DNA of 64,000 bases from CATQHS01 sp963422655 (GCA_963422655.1 OY730440.1:2728001-2792000); one strand, 5' to 3'. Positions 55,247 to 64,000 are shown, numbered from the stretch's first letter. The notes: generated from the sequence alone by a model not told the origin. Made by a program: numbers and translations.

Positions 55247-57154
55247 GAGCTAGCTGTGGTCTCGCTCTCGGGGCTGATCTCGGCGTTGACGTGCAGCTGG
55301 CCGGTCCAGTCGGTGGAGTAGGAATCGGTGATGAAGTTGAAGATGGCGACATCGCCCCGTCTAAGGATCCCGGCGTAACGGCCGGAATCGGCGGGCTCGG
55401 TGAAACCGGGGGGAGGGGCGACCACGATCTCCGCCGCCGTCCCGGCCCGGTCCTCCTCAAGATATTTGTAGCTGATCGACACCTCGACCGTGGCTTGCTC
55501 GCCCTCGAAGTGCTCGCTGAAGGAGATCTCGGCCGTGCCGCTGAGTTCTATCAGATCATTGTCCAGGGCTTTCCTCGTGTAGTGGAGATGGATGGACAGC
55601 GGCCTGTTCTCTTGTATGGGCGTTTTGGTGGCAACACCGGCACCCGACATCAACCGCTTCATGATCTTGTCGAAGTGGGGCAGATCGATGGCCTCGGGCG
55701 GACGGCGTGGCGGTTCCAGGTCGGAACGGAATCTCCTGACCCCAGCCTTGATTCGGCCTATGACTGTCTTGGCCACTAACGCCGAGTCCGGGTTCTGGTC
55801 TCCTCGGTTCGGATCGATGTTCCAGGCGTCGTGGCCTTTCGGCTCGGTGTCGCGCAGTGAAGCGTTGATGCCGTCGTCGGCCACGAACGTTCCCCGGACA
55901 TAGGGAGGATTCTTTCCCACCTCCAGGTACTCGACCACCATGTGAGGCTTGCGCACCAAGGCGACCAGGCTGCGGTGGTCGGTCTCGGTGTCGCCCTCGG
56001 ACTGCTCGGGGTATGACCAACCCTGAGGTTCGGCTACCAGGCCGAGGGCGCCGAGTCGATCGAAGTCTCTGTGACGTTTGAAGTCGTAACGTCTTCGCTC
56101 TTTGGTGTGGGTGTCCTGAGGGGTGGTGGCCAGCTCGTAGCTGTCGACGAAGGTCCTGAGCACGTCGTCGCACTTGGGTCGGGGATGCAGTGTCGTGCCG
56201 TCCGAGGTGTGAACCACGGCATGGAATCTCAGCGTCGGATCCTCAAGCGCCGGCCACCAAGAGCGCTCGATGGCGGTGACCAGGTCCTCGGGCTTTACGG
56301 TCGGCTTCACCAGCAGCAGGCTCGTGCCCAGATCTTCGACCCGGGCCGGATCCCGCACCCTCAGGCCCAGCACCGCCGCGACTTTGTCCGCTTCGTGGTT
56401 TTCGAAGGGAACAACGGTTTTTTCGTCGCAGGTTCTTCCGTACCGGGCGAAGCCGGTGAAGCTCTCGCGATCGAGATGGTGTGTATCCCAGTAGGTCATT
56501 CCCAGCAGCCGCCGGGTGACGCCGGGATCGTCGGCTCGTTCGAGAAAACAGGTGTAAGCGATCACGGTGCGGATGGCAGATCCCCGGATCAGTCCGGCCT
56601 TGCCGTAGCCGTAGGAGCCGCCGGCACTGCCGGACTTGTCCGTGAATCCAACGCTCACCAAGGCTTTGTAGAGCTTGGATTCGTCGTTCTTCCACGGTCC
56701 GTACATACCGCTGGCTGCTTGCTCTTGGATTACCAGATAGTCCAAGTCGCCCGAACCGAACAGGGATTTGCCCTTGATGCGGGCCGCTCGGTCAGCCAGT
56801 TCGGTCAACCCGAGATGCTTGATCAGCTCGAGCCTCTCGCTACCGCGGATCGAACGGAAATCGAAGGAGATCTCGAAGTCTCGGGGGGGGGGGGGGGGGG
56901 GGGCCAGAGCGAAGCTCGCTGGCCGCGTCCCAGGCATTCTGGATCACCTCACGGACCAGCACGGTGGCTTCGGGCGGTGGGTTGCCCTGCGAGAACACCC
57001 CCGGGGCTTTCACCGGCTCGTTGCGAAACAGCTTGGAGAGGTCTCCTGAGGTACCGCTACGGCTGGGATCGGTCGTTTCCCACACCCACTTCTGGTCCAT
57101 GGCATCGTTCATGCTCGGCATCACTTCGACGGGGGTCGACAAACACCGGATCAT
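55243..57154 (-). CDS. GHKL (MutL/MORC-like) ATPase with a poly-C tract; out of frame as given
   Basis: Two frames make one protein of about 636 residues. The first (ATG 57154) gives the ATPase N box VREVIQNAWDAA (about 67-78) and enters C21. The second continues RDFEISFDFRS and supplies DYLVIQEQAASGMYG, in the position of the DxGxG box, and GGSYGYGKAGLIRGSAI, the G2/lid motif with Lys. One C fewer (C20) joins them through a run of prolines. The remaining 400 residues hold a beta-rich transducer-like region. GHKL ATPases of this type undergo ATP-driven clamping on DNA. It is the first gene of the operon with two unknown proteins and the cytosine methyltransferase. A later ATG within residues 12-19 is an alternative start. 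Confidence 0.85.
56883..56903. repeat. Poly-G/C tract, 21 bases, within the ATPase domain
   Basis: Uninterrupted G21 on the plus strand (C21 in the sense of the ATPase gene), located between the N box and the second ATP-binding motif. With C20, C17 or C23 the two halves of the ATPase are in frame; with C21 translation stops about 20 codons later (near 56840). Confidence 0.95.
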
Positions 57155-57282
57155 AACTAGCTCACCGGGTCGGCGAACTCAGCAGCTTCTCTGAGATCGT
57201 AGGTATCTCTCGGCGGCCGGTATCCGTAGGGATTCACCAGAGCCTTCAGAGCGCACTGACTGCGACCAGATCGATGAGCCCG

Positions 57283-57738
57283 TCACTGGTAGCGGGCTGA
57301 GGGGGTGCCGAAGCGCAGGTTGCCTTCTTCGACGTCGGGGTTGGCGAAGAGGACCTCGCATTCCATCCGGTCGGGGTCGCGGAAGAACAAGCTGATCTTG
57401 CGTCCGAATTCGGTGACCACCCCGTCGGTCGCGCCGGCCGACACGAGTCGGCTGCGGATCTCACCGAAATCGTCGAGGCTGGCGGCGTGAAGTCCGATGT
57501 GATCGAGACGGCCCCGTCCGAACATGGGGACCTGATGATCGGCCTGGTTGTTGTCGGAGATCTCGAAGACGTTGAGCTCGGTTCCGGGACCGATGTTGAT
57601 TACGGTGAGACGGGGACCGCCCGGGTACTCGGGTCCGTCGCTCTCGATGGTGGCGCCGAAGTTGTCCACGTAGAAGCGTTGCAGGCGGTCGGAGTCGTTG
57701 GTGATGGTGGCGACATGGTCGATTCCTTGGAGCAGCAT
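57283..57738 (-). CDS. VOC-family (glyoxalase/bleomycin-resistance fold) protein
   Basis: 151 residues from the ATG at 57738 with an AAAGGAA ribosome site; the frame is open to 57777. Two beta-alpha-beta-beta-beta modules: LQGIDHVATITNDSDRLQRFYVDNFGATI with a potential metal His (about 7), then LDHIGLHAASLDDFGEIRSRLVSAG and a Glu in RMECEVLFANPD. His and Glu at these sites are usual metal ligands of dioxygenases, epimerases and glyoxalases. Substrate unknown. It is divergent from the SDR gene at 57889. Confidence 0.85.
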   Translation of the reverse strand: MLLQGIDHVATITNDSDRLQRFYVDNFGATIESDGPEYPGGPRLTVINIGPGTELNVFEISDNNQADHQVPMFGRGRLDHIGLHAASLDDFGEIRSRLVSAGATDGVVTEFGRKISLFFRDPDRMECEVLFANPDVEEGNLRFGTPSARYQ

Positions 57739-57888
57739 GAGCGGGTTCCTTTCAGCTCTGTTCTCAGCTCTGTTCATGGCTGGTGGGAGTAGTCAATCAT
57801 CTCCTGCTCGGTAACCGGCAGGCCAGCCTCGGATCCGAGGCCGGCCCCGGATCCGGTATTTCGGGGTGGTTCGGGGCATAATCGTAAG

Positions 57889-58641
57889 ATGGACACTGCT
57901 CTGGACGGCAAGGTGGCGCTGGTCACCGGCGGTTCCCGTGGCATCGGCAAGGCCATCGCCGCCGCCTTCGTAGCTGAAGGGGCTCAGGTGATGATCACCA
58001 GCCGCCAAGCCGAAGCCTGCCGAGCGGCGGCGGCCGAGATCGGTTCGGAATGTGCGTGGATCGCCGGCAACGTCGGCGATGCCGACCACGCCGAAGCCGC
58101 CGTCGGAGCCACATGGGACCGCTTTGGCGCCATCGACATACTGGTCAACAACGCCGCCACCAACCCGTACGCGGGGCCGGTCATCGACACCGACATCCCC
58201 CGTTGGGACAAGACGCTGGCCGTCAACCTCACCGCTCCGCTGGTGTGGAGCCAACTGGTGTGGCGTCGCTGTATGCGGGATCAGGGCGGCGCCATCGTCA
58301 ACATTTCGTCGACCGGGGCCTTCAAGACCAGCGAAACGTTCGGCAATTACGCCATCACCAAGGATGCGCTGATCCATCTCACCCGCCAGCTCGCGGTGGA
58401 GCTGGCCCCCAACGTGCGGGTCAACGCCATCGCTCCCGGCCTGATCCGCACCGAGTTCGCCCGAGCGCTGTGGGAGGACGGCAAGGGCGAGGCTGTGGCT
58501 CGGTCCTACCCCCTCGGACGTCTCGGCGAACCGACCGATATCGCCAACGCAGCCTTGTTCCTGGTTTCGGAGACATCGAGCTGGATGACGGGCGAGACCA
58601 TGGTGATAGACGGAGGCGGCCTGTTGACCGTCGGCGGCTGA
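57889..58641 (+). CDS. Short-chain dehydrogenase/reductase
   Basis: 250 residues, FabG-like: KVALVTGGSRGIGKAIAAAF, ILVNNAATNPYAGP, catalytic Ser in IVNISSTGAFK and YAITK (about 155-159), IAPGLIRTEFAR and the C-terminal MTGETMVIDGGGLLTVGG. First gene of a plus-strand block with an ACAD11-like dehydrogenase, so a 3-hydroxyacyl-CoA or alcohol substrate is plausible. Confidence 0.92.
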   Translation: MDTALDGKVALVTGGSRGIGKAIAAAFVAEGAQVMITSRQAEACRAAAAEIGSECAWIAGNVGDADHAEAAVGATWDRFGAIDILVNNAATNPYAGPVIDTDIPRWDKTLAVNLTAPLVWSQLVWRRCMRDQGGAIVNISSTGAFKTSETFGNYAITKDALIHLTRQLAVELAPNVRVNAIAPGLIRTEFARALWEDGKGEAVARSYPLGRLGEPTDIANAALFLVSETSSWMTGETMVIDGGGLLTVGG

Positions 58642-58729
58642 CCGACCCGCCTCAAATCAGTTGCTATTCGGCAAGTAGCCTTCAATCGGTAGCTCTCCAG
58701 CAAATCTCCAGCAACTAGTCGAGGGAACC

Positions 58730-59992
58730 ATGCTCGATCCGCTCAACATCGAAGACATCGGCGGCAAGAGCTTCGACCTGGCTATGTCGGAGTCGGCCCG
58801 ACCCCTACTGGAAAAGGTCAGGGCCTTCATGGTCGACGTGGTGGTCCCGATGCAAGAAGAGTTCCAACGCCGGGGCGAAGACCGAGCCGACCCCTGGTCC
58901 TACGGACCTGGCCAACTGGAGGCGCTGGATGCGGCCAAGGCCCGGGCCAAAGAGGCTGGCCTGTGGAACTTCTTTCTTCCCGACGCCGAAACCGGTGAAG
59001 GTCTGTCCAACCTCGATTACGCCTACATTGCAGCTGAGCTGGGCAAGTACCCGCTCGGCCCCGAGACCCTCAACTGTTCTGCCCCCGACACCGGCAACAT
59101 GGAGGTTCTGGAACGGGTGGGCACTCCCGCTCAGAAGCAAAAGTGGTTGAAACCGCTGCTTGACGGGGAGATCCGCTCCGCCTATGCCATGACCGAACCC
59201 GACGTGGCATCCTCCGATGCCAAGAACGTGAGCACCCGGGCCGTCCTCGACGGCGACGAATGGGTCATCGACGGGGAGAAGTTCTACATCTCCGGCGCTG
59301 GCGATCCCCGCTGCAAGATCATGATCGTCATGGTCAAGACCAACCCCGAGGCCGCTCCCCATCTCCAGCAGTCCCAGATACTGGTGCCGATCGACACCAC
59401 GGGGGTGGAGATCGTAGGCCCCATGCATGTGCTCGGCGACGACGACTCTCCCCACGGTCACATGCACATACGGTTCAATGGGGTCAGGGTGCCCATAGAC
59501 AACGTCTTGCTGGGCGAGGGCCGAGGTTTCGAGATCTCCCAGCTCCGTCTCGGCCCGGGCCGCATCCATCACTGCATGCGATCCATCGGCGCTGCCGAGC
59601 GGGCCTTGGAGCTCATGTGCACCCGGGGCTTGGCTCGGACGGCTTTCGGTCGACCACTGGCCAAGCTGGGCGGCAACACCGAGACCATTGCTCGGGCCCG
59701 CATCGAGATCGAGTCGATGCGCCTGATGGTGCTGCGGGCGGCCAAAGCCATGGACGAGATGGGCAACGCTGACGCCCGGGTATGGGTGAGCGCGGTCAAG
59801 GCCATGGTCCCGGCTCGGGTATGCGCCATCATCGACCAAGCCATGCAGATGCACGGCGCCGCCGGTTTGTCCCAGTGGACGCCGTTGGCCCGTATGTACA
59901 AGCATCAGCGCTCCCTGCGGTTGGCCGACGGCCCCGACGAGGTCCATTACATGGTGGTGGGCCGAGCCGAGCTCGCTCGCCACCGCGTTTAG
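58730..59992 (+). CDS. Acyl-CoA dehydrogenase, ACAD10/11-like
   Basis: 420 residues. FAD-contacting AYAMTEPDVASSDA (about 157-170) and WVIDGEKFYISGAG, the arginine-rich helix RTAFGRPLAKLGG, and C-terminal MQMHGAAGLSQWTPLARMYKHQRSLRLADGPDEVHYMVVGR. The extended C-terminal signature and lack of the usual Glu at the classical position favour the ACAD10/11 branch, which acts on 4-hydroxyacyl- or branched-CoA esters. ATG at 58730, 88 bases after the SDR. Confidence 0.92.
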   Translation: MLDPLNIEDIGGKSFDLAMSESARPLLEKVRAFMVDVVVPMQEEFQRRGEDRADPWSYGPGQLEALDAAKARAKEAGLWNFFLPDAETGEGLSNLDYAYIAAELGKYPLGPETLNCSAPDTGNMEVLERVGTPAQKQKWLKPLLDGEIRSAYAMTEPDVASSDAKNVSTRAVLDGDEWVIDGEKFYISGAGDPRCKIMIVMVKTNPEAAPHLQQSQILVPIDTTGVEIVGPMHVLGDDDSPHGHMHIRFNGVRVPIDNVLLGEGRGFEISQLRLGPGRIHHCMRSIGAAERALELMCTRGLARTAFGRPLAKLGGNTETIARARIEIESMRLMVLRAAKAMDEMGNADARVWVSAVKAMVPARVCAIIDQAMQMHGAAGLSQWTPLARMYKHQRSLRLADGPDEVHYMVVGRAELARHRV

Positions 59993-60065
59993 GCTGTCAG
60001 GGTTGTCCTGATCGATGTCCTTATCGACTGGTCAACCGGCAGGATCGATCCGAGGAGAAGTTTCA

Positions 60066-60917
60066 GTGGGATTCCAACTTGTAAATGTCGACGGGCGAGC
60101 CGCTCTGGTCCTGGGAGAGGACTACTACGACTTGGAGACGGTGAGCAGCGGTGCGCTGGGCCCTGACCCCATGGCCGCTCTGTCCCACCCGGACCAGCTT
60201 TCGGACGTATCCGACGCCTTGGCCGAGTCGTCAGCTACGGGGCGACTCGGTGACGTCACGCTCGGCCCGCCGATACCTCGGCCCCAGAAGGTGTTCGGCA
60301 TCGGTCTGAATTACAGGCTCCACGCAGCCGAGGCCGGCCATGCGATACCAGACAACCCGCTGGTCTTCACCAAGTTCCCGTCGTGTCTGGTCGGGCCGAC
60401 CGCCGACGTGGAACTGCGCAGCGACCACTGCGACTACGAGGTCGAGCTGGTGGCGGTCATCGGGCCCGGCGGCAAAGACATCGCAATCGAGGACGCCTGG
60501 AGTCATGTGGTGGGGTTGACTGCCGGTCAGGACATCTCGGACCGGGCCCTTCAGTTCGAGTCCGAGCCTCCCCAGTTCAGCCTGGGCAAGTCGTTCGACA
60601 CCTTCGGTCCTACCGGGCCGATGCTGGTGTCACCCGACAGCCTGCCCGATCCCGATGACCTGCACCTGGTCACCGAGGTCAACGGTGAGGTCCGCCAGGA
60701 CGACACCACGGCCGACATGATCTTCGATATGGCCGCGCTGGTCTCGTACCTGTCGCAGATCATGACCCTGGTCACCGGGGACGTGATCTTCACCGGCACA
60801 CCCGCCGGTGTCGGGGGGCCGCAGGGCAAGTACCTGGTCGACGGCGACCTGATCACCACCACTATTGCCGGTATAGGTACCATGGCCAACCGGTGCGTGC
60901 GGGTCCCGCATGCGTGA
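60066..60917 (+). CDS. Fumarylacetoacetate hydrolase (FAH) family protein
   Basis: 283 residues. The GTG at 60066 is preceded by GGAGAAG at the right distance; the frame is open to 60015. The catalytic domain has KVFGIGLNYRLHAAEAG, the metal-site Glu-x-Glu in CDYEVELVAVIG (about 139-150), the Asp in TAGQDISDRALQ, the Lys in LGKSFDTFGPTGP and FTGTPAGVGGP. Members hydrolyse C-C bonds of 3-oxo acids or act as hydratases/decarboxylases in aromatic meta-cleavage. Context: acyl-CoA dehydrogenase upstream, molybdenum hydroxylase downstream. Confidence 0.92.
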   Translation: MGFQLVNVDGRAALVLGEDYYDLETVSSGALGPDPMAALSHPDQLSDVSDALAESSATGRLGDVTLGPPIPRPQKVFGIGLNYRLHAAEAGHAIPDNPLVFTKFPSCLVGPTADVELRSDHCDYEVELVAVIGPGGKDIAIEDAWSHVVGLTAGQDISDRALQFESEPPQFSLGKSFDTFGPTGPMLVSPDSLPDPDDLHLVTEVNGEVRQDDTTADMIFDMAALVSYLSQIMTLVTGDVIFTGTPAGVGGPQGKYLVDGDLITTTIAGIGTMANRCVRVPHA

Positions 60918-60953
60918 GAGCCATTATGAGTAAGGGTTCGGAAAGGATGAGCG

Positions 60954-63248
60954 TTGCCCTCGGGATCGATACTCGGTAACGCGGTCCCTCGCCTCGAAGA
61001 CCCGGCCCTGCTGACCGGGAAGGCCCGCTTCGTCGCCGACATGGCTCCACCCGGATTGTTGCACGTGGCCTTCGTGCGGTCTCTGCTGGCCCATGCCGAT
61101 ATCACCGCCATCGACACCGGCGGAGCCGAGCGGGCCGAGGACGTGGCGGGAGTCTTCACCGCCGCCGACACCGAACTGAAGCCTCGGCCCTTCTTCTTCA
61201 TGGTTCCTGCGGAGTTCAACCGTTCGCCGCTGGCCGACGGTGTAGTCCGTTTCGTCGGTGAGCCGGTGGTGATGGTGGCAGCGGAGTCCCAGGCGGCGGC
61301 CGCCGATGCTGCTGAGCTGATCTACGTCGACTACGAACCTCGCCCGGTGGTGGTCGATCCTCACGCTGCGCTCGAGCCCGATGCGCCGGTGCTGTTCGCC
61401 GATCACGACTCGAACCTGGTGATGGAACACTCGACCAGGGCCGAACCCGAAGCTCTGACCGGCCACGACGTGGTTGTCTCGGGCCGATTCGTCAACCATC
61501 GGGTGGCGGCCGCTCCCATCGAGCCGTCGGCAGTTCTGGCCGAACCCACCGGCGACGGCCTCACGGTGTGGTGCACCTCCCAGACCCCGTTCGGTGTCCG
61601 GGACGCGCTGGCCGGATCCCTTCACCTCGACCCGGGCCAGGTCCGTGTGATCGCCCCCGCGGTTGGGGGCGGGTTCGGGGCCAAAGCTCCCGTCTATCCC
61701 GAGTTCGTCCTCGTTGCCTGGCTGGCCCGCCATCTCGGTCGCCCGGTGCGATGGGTGGAGACCCGCAGCGAGAACCTGGTCAACATGGTGCAGGGTCGTG
61801 ATCACGTCCATGACTACGAGCTCGGCCTCACCGGTGACGGCGTCATCTGCTGGCTGCGAGCCCGGGTCATGGCCAACGCCGGCGCCTATCCAGGCATCGG
61901 TGCCATCCTGCCCATGTTCACCATGACCATGGCATCGGGCCCCTACCGGATTCCGGTGGTGGACTTCGCTGCGTCCAGCGTGGTCACCAACACCACACCG
62001 GTGGGGGCTTTCAGGGGGGCGGGCCGGCCCGAGGCCACTGCCGCCATCGAACGGGTCATCGACTTGGCCGCTGTCGAGCTGGGGATCGACCCGGTGGAGT
62101 TGCGGCGGCGCAATCTGCTCGATCCTGACGAGTTCCCCCATACCACTGCCACCGGCGCGGTCATGGACTGCGGCAATTATCGGCGAGCCCTCGAGGTGGC
62201 CTTGGAGATGGCGGGTTACCGCGAACTGCGGGCCGAGCAGGAGCACCGCCGCCGGTGCGGAAATTCCAAGCTGATGGGCATCGGCGTTTCCACCTATGTG
62301 GAGGTGACAGCGGTGGGGCTCACCCAAGAGTACGGCGCGGTCGAGGTGGCCACCGACGGCACTTTCACGGTTAGGGCCGGCACTTCCTCCCACGGGCAGG
62401 GCCATGCCACCGCCTTCACCCAGATCCTCGGTGAAGTGTTGGGCGTGCCCCCCGAGCGGGTCCGCGTCGTCCACAGTGATACGGGCGAGGTGCCCCGGGG
62501 CACCGGTACCATGGCTTCACGATCCCTGCAAACCGCAGGCAGCGCAGTGTGGACCACCGCCAACGAGGTGCTCGAGCGGGCCAGGCTCATCGCTGCCCAC
62601 CGGCTGGAAGCCAGCGCCGACGACATCGTCGTCACCACCGGCGGGCTCGGCGTGGCCGGGGTGCCGGCCCTGGTCATGTCGTGGTCGGATCTGGCTCTGG
62701 CCGCCGCTGGCGACGACCTACCCGACGGTGTGGATCCGGGCGGGTTGGCGGCCGAGGCCGATTTCGACCAAGGAGCCGCGTCCTACCCCTTCGGGGCCCA
62801 TGTGGCCGTGGTCGAGATCGACGCCGAGACCGGAGACACCCGGCTGGTCCGCCACGTCGCTGTCGACGATTGCGGCCGTATTCTCAACCCCTTACTGGTG
62901 AAGGGCCAGGTCCACGGCGGGATCGCCCAGGGTGCGTCCCAGGCCCTCTACGAGCAGGTTCTCTACGACGACGACGGCAACCCCCGGACCGTGAACCTCG
63001 CCGACTACTGCCTGCCCGGCCCCACCGAACTGCCGGCCTACGAGACCGCCCACACCGAAACCCCCACGCCACTCAACCCGCTCGGAGCCAAGGGAGTCGG
63101 CGAGTCCGGCACGATCGGGTCCCTCCCGGCGGTGCAGAGCGCGGTTATAGATGCCCTCTCCCACCTGGGAATACGTCATCTCGATATGCCTTACACTCCC
63201 GAGAAGGTCTGGAAGGCGATCTCGGCAAGCCGATCGAACCGAGCTTGA
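60954..63248 (+). CDS. Xanthine dehydrogenase family molybdopterin-binding large subunit (CoxL-like)
   Basis: 764 residues. TTG start at 60954 with GGAAAGGA upstream. N-terminal (a/b hammerhead) RLEDPALLTGKARFVADM; Moco-binding segments APAVGGGFGAK (about 236-246), GAFRGAGRPEA, GTSSHGQGHATAF and the catalytic Glu in GAKGVGESGTIG (about 713-724). The CO-dehydrogenase active-loop signature (AYRCSFR) is not present, so CO oxidation is unlikely and it is a general aldehyde or N-heterocycle hydroxylase. The FAD (CoxM) and 2Fe-2S (CoxS) subunits normally flank this gene; neither is in the window, and the next gene is a desaturase. Confidence 0.92.
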   Translation: MPSGSILGNAVPRLEDPALLTGKARFVADMAPPGLLHVAFVRSLLAHADITAIDTGGAERAEDVAGVFTAADTELKPRPFFFMVPAEFNRSPLADGVVRFVGEPVVMVAAESQAAAADAAELIYVDYEPRPVVVDPHAALEPDAPVLFADHDSNLVMEHSTRAEPEALTGHDVVVSGRFVNHRVAAAPIEPSAVLAEPTGDGLTVWCTSQTPFGVRDALAGSLHLDPGQVRVIAPAVGGGFGAKAPVYPEFVLVAWLARHLGRPVRWVETRSENLVNMVQGRDHVHDYELGLTGDGVICWLRARVMANAGAYPGIGAILPMFTMTMASGPYRIPVVDFAASSVVTNTTPVGAFRGAGRPEATAAIERVIDLAAVELGIDPVELRRRNLLDPDEFPHTTATGAVMDCGNYRRALEVALEMAGYRELRAEQEHRRRCGNSKLMGIGVSTYVEVTAVGLTQEYGAVEVATDGTFTVRAGTSSHGQGHATAFTQILGEVLGVPPERVRVVHSDTGEVPRGTGTMASRSLQTAGSAVWTTANEVLERARLIAAHRLEASADDIVVTTGGLGVAGVPALVMSWSDLALAAAGDDLPDGVDPGGLAAEADFDQGAASYPFGAHVAVVEIDAETGDTRLVRHVAVDDCGRILNPLLVKGQVHGGIAQGASQALYEQVLYDDDGNPRTVNLADYCLPGPTELPAYETAHTETPTPLNPLGAKGVGESGTIGSLPAVQSAVIDALSHLGIRHLDMPYTPEKVWKAISASRSNRA

Positions 63249-63286
63249 ATGGTCATCCCTACCGACCAGTAGGTAGGCTGATGTAG

Positions 63287-64000
63287 ATGACCGTTGAAGC
63301 CGACCTCGTCCTACTGGCCGAACTGGAGCCGAGAGTGGAACAGCTCCTCGAGCGCCACCTCGCCCAGACCCGAGAATGGCATCCTCACACCCTGGTCCCT
63401 TGGAGTCGGGGCTCGGATTACTCTGCTGACTACGAGTGGACTCAAGCCCAGTCCGACTTCTCGACTCCGGCCCGTAGCGCCCTGTTCGTCAACGTCCTCA
63501 CCGAGGACAACCTGCCCTACTACTTCCGGGACATAGAGCGAATTTTCGGTCGGGACGGGGCTTGGGGGGAATGGGTCCGGCGATGGACGGCCGAAGAGGG
63601 CAGGCACGGCATGGTCATCCACGACTATCTCGCCGTCACCCGGGCCCTCGACCCGGTGGAGTTGGAGCGGGCCCGGATGGCTCAGGTCCAGCGCGGTTTG
63701 GTTCCCGAGCCTCCCGACGTTCTCGAGGGCTTGGTTTACGTGACCCTCCAGGAATTGGCCACCCGGATCTCCCATTTCAACACCGGCAGCCACATTGACG
63801 ACCCCTGCGGCCGAGCCATCATGCGCAGAGTCGCTTTCGACGAGAATTTACACTTCCTGTTCTACCGGGACGCCATGAGCGCGGCCATTGCCGTGGATCC
63901 GTCCAGAGCAGTCATAGCTATAGAAAACCAGGTGCGAGGGTTTGCCATGCCCGGGGAAGGGATACCCGGCTTCGAGAGTCATGCCCGTGTGATAGCCGGC
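63287..64000 (+). CDS. Acyl-ACP desaturase (DesA-type), 3' end outside the window
   Basis: ATG at 63287; 238 codons are visible before the window ends. The di-iron ligands are apparent: Glu in LTEDNLPYY (about 68), EEGRH (about 104-108), Glu and His in QELATRISH (about 152-160) and DENLH (about 185-189). This is the soluble mycobacterial/plant-type stearoyl-ACP desaturase fold that inserts a cis double bond using ferredoxin and O2. It is separated by 38 bases from the molybdenum hydroxylase and may be independently expressed. Confidence 0.9.
   Translation, partial: MTVEADLVLLAELEPRVEQLLERHLAQTREWHPHTLVPWSRGSDYSADYEWTQAQSDFSTPARSALFVNVLTEDNLPYYFRDIERIFGRDGAWGEWVRRWTAEEGRHGMVIHDYLAVTRALDPVELERARMAQVQRGLVPEPPDVLEGLVYVTLQELATRISHFNTGSHIDDPCGRAIMRRVAFDENLHFLFYRDAMSAAIAVDPSRAVIAIENQVRGFAMPGEGIPGFESHARVIAG

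Noticed and set aside
58805..59983. 392-codon minus-strand open frame
   Set aside because: Mirror of the acyl-CoA dehydrogenase; no independent coding evidence.
60924..62474. 516-codon minus-strand open frame
   Set aside because: It lies wholly inside the well-supported molybdenum hydroxylase gene on the opposite strand. Its composition (His/Gly/Asp-rich, no family motifs) is that of a GC-rich antisense shadow.
60954..63248. Aerobic CO dehydrogenase
   Set aside because: The active-loop signature of form I CoxL (AYRCSFR) is absent and coxS and coxM are not adjacent, so the protein is better called a general molybdenum hydroxylase.

Overview
The window is high-GC bacterial DNA with actinobacterial features: a DesA-type acyl-ACP desaturase, an MftD (mycofactocin) relic, a luciferase-like F420-family oxidoreductase, actinobacterial-type lipoproteins and DUF4202 beside a siroheme reductase. 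My best guess is an acidimicrobial-type actinobacterium. Secreted sialidase, fibronectin-III proteases, simple-sequence tracts and a cluster of decaying genes would fit life on a host or on particles. This is inference; no marker gene in the window settles the taxonomy.

Layout. 1-8.1 kb: a coiled-coil membrane protein (partial), chorismate mutase and a quinone reductase, then a minus-strand block of mitochondrial-type aconitase, LysR regulator, acyl-CoA carboxyltransferase and citrate synthase. 8.3-11.9 kb: an AT-richer secreted GH33 sialidase interrupted by two poly-G tracts. 12-21.7 kb: a polytopic membrane protein; a Rieske-type oxygenase whose domains are divided in an unusual way between two genes, with a GST; a siroheme / sulfite-nitrite reductase operon with DUF4202; a second coiled-coil membrane protein; tRNA-Leu(GAG). 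22-27.5 kb: a PPi-type phosphofructokinase, a lipoprotein with an HExxH motif, TetR plus an acetoacetate-decarboxylase-like enzyme, and one unknown gene. 27.6-36.6 kb: a run of broken genes (SDR, MBL-fold protein, lipoprotein, mftD, M1 aminopeptidase, PfkB kinase) around an intact GuaB-type protein and a polysaccharide deacetylase. 36.6-45.4 kb: three tandem paralogous secreted S1 proteases, each with five FN3 modules.

45.7-51.5 kb is a tightly overlapping seven-gene operon: TPP-dependent E1 alpha and beta, a free-standing lipoyl domain, SDR, a methenyl-tetrahydromethanopterin cyclohydrolase (Mch) homologue, SDR, and a Mer/luciferase-like oxidoreductase. No E2 core or E3 is present. I suggest an uncharacterised pathway that links a lipoyl carrier to pterin-bound C1 chemistry.

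51.6-57.2 kb is a defence-like island: Vsr endonuclease facing a four-gene operon of GHKL (MutL/MORC-like) ATPase, two proteins of unknown function and a C5-cytosine methyltransferase, all joined by 4-base ATGA-type overlaps. The ATPase gene carries a C21 tract inside its ATP-binding domain. As given it is one base out of frame, so the system looks phase-variable. The sialidase shows the same logic (G17 and G20 tracts, also one base out of frame). These two loci, the Rieske rearrangement and the E1-lipoyl-Mch operon are the strongest leads. The window ends in a catabolic block: VOC protein, SDR, ACAD11-like acyl-CoA dehydrogenase, FAH-family hydrolase, an orphan molybdenum hydroxylase large subunit and a partial acyl-ACP desaturase.
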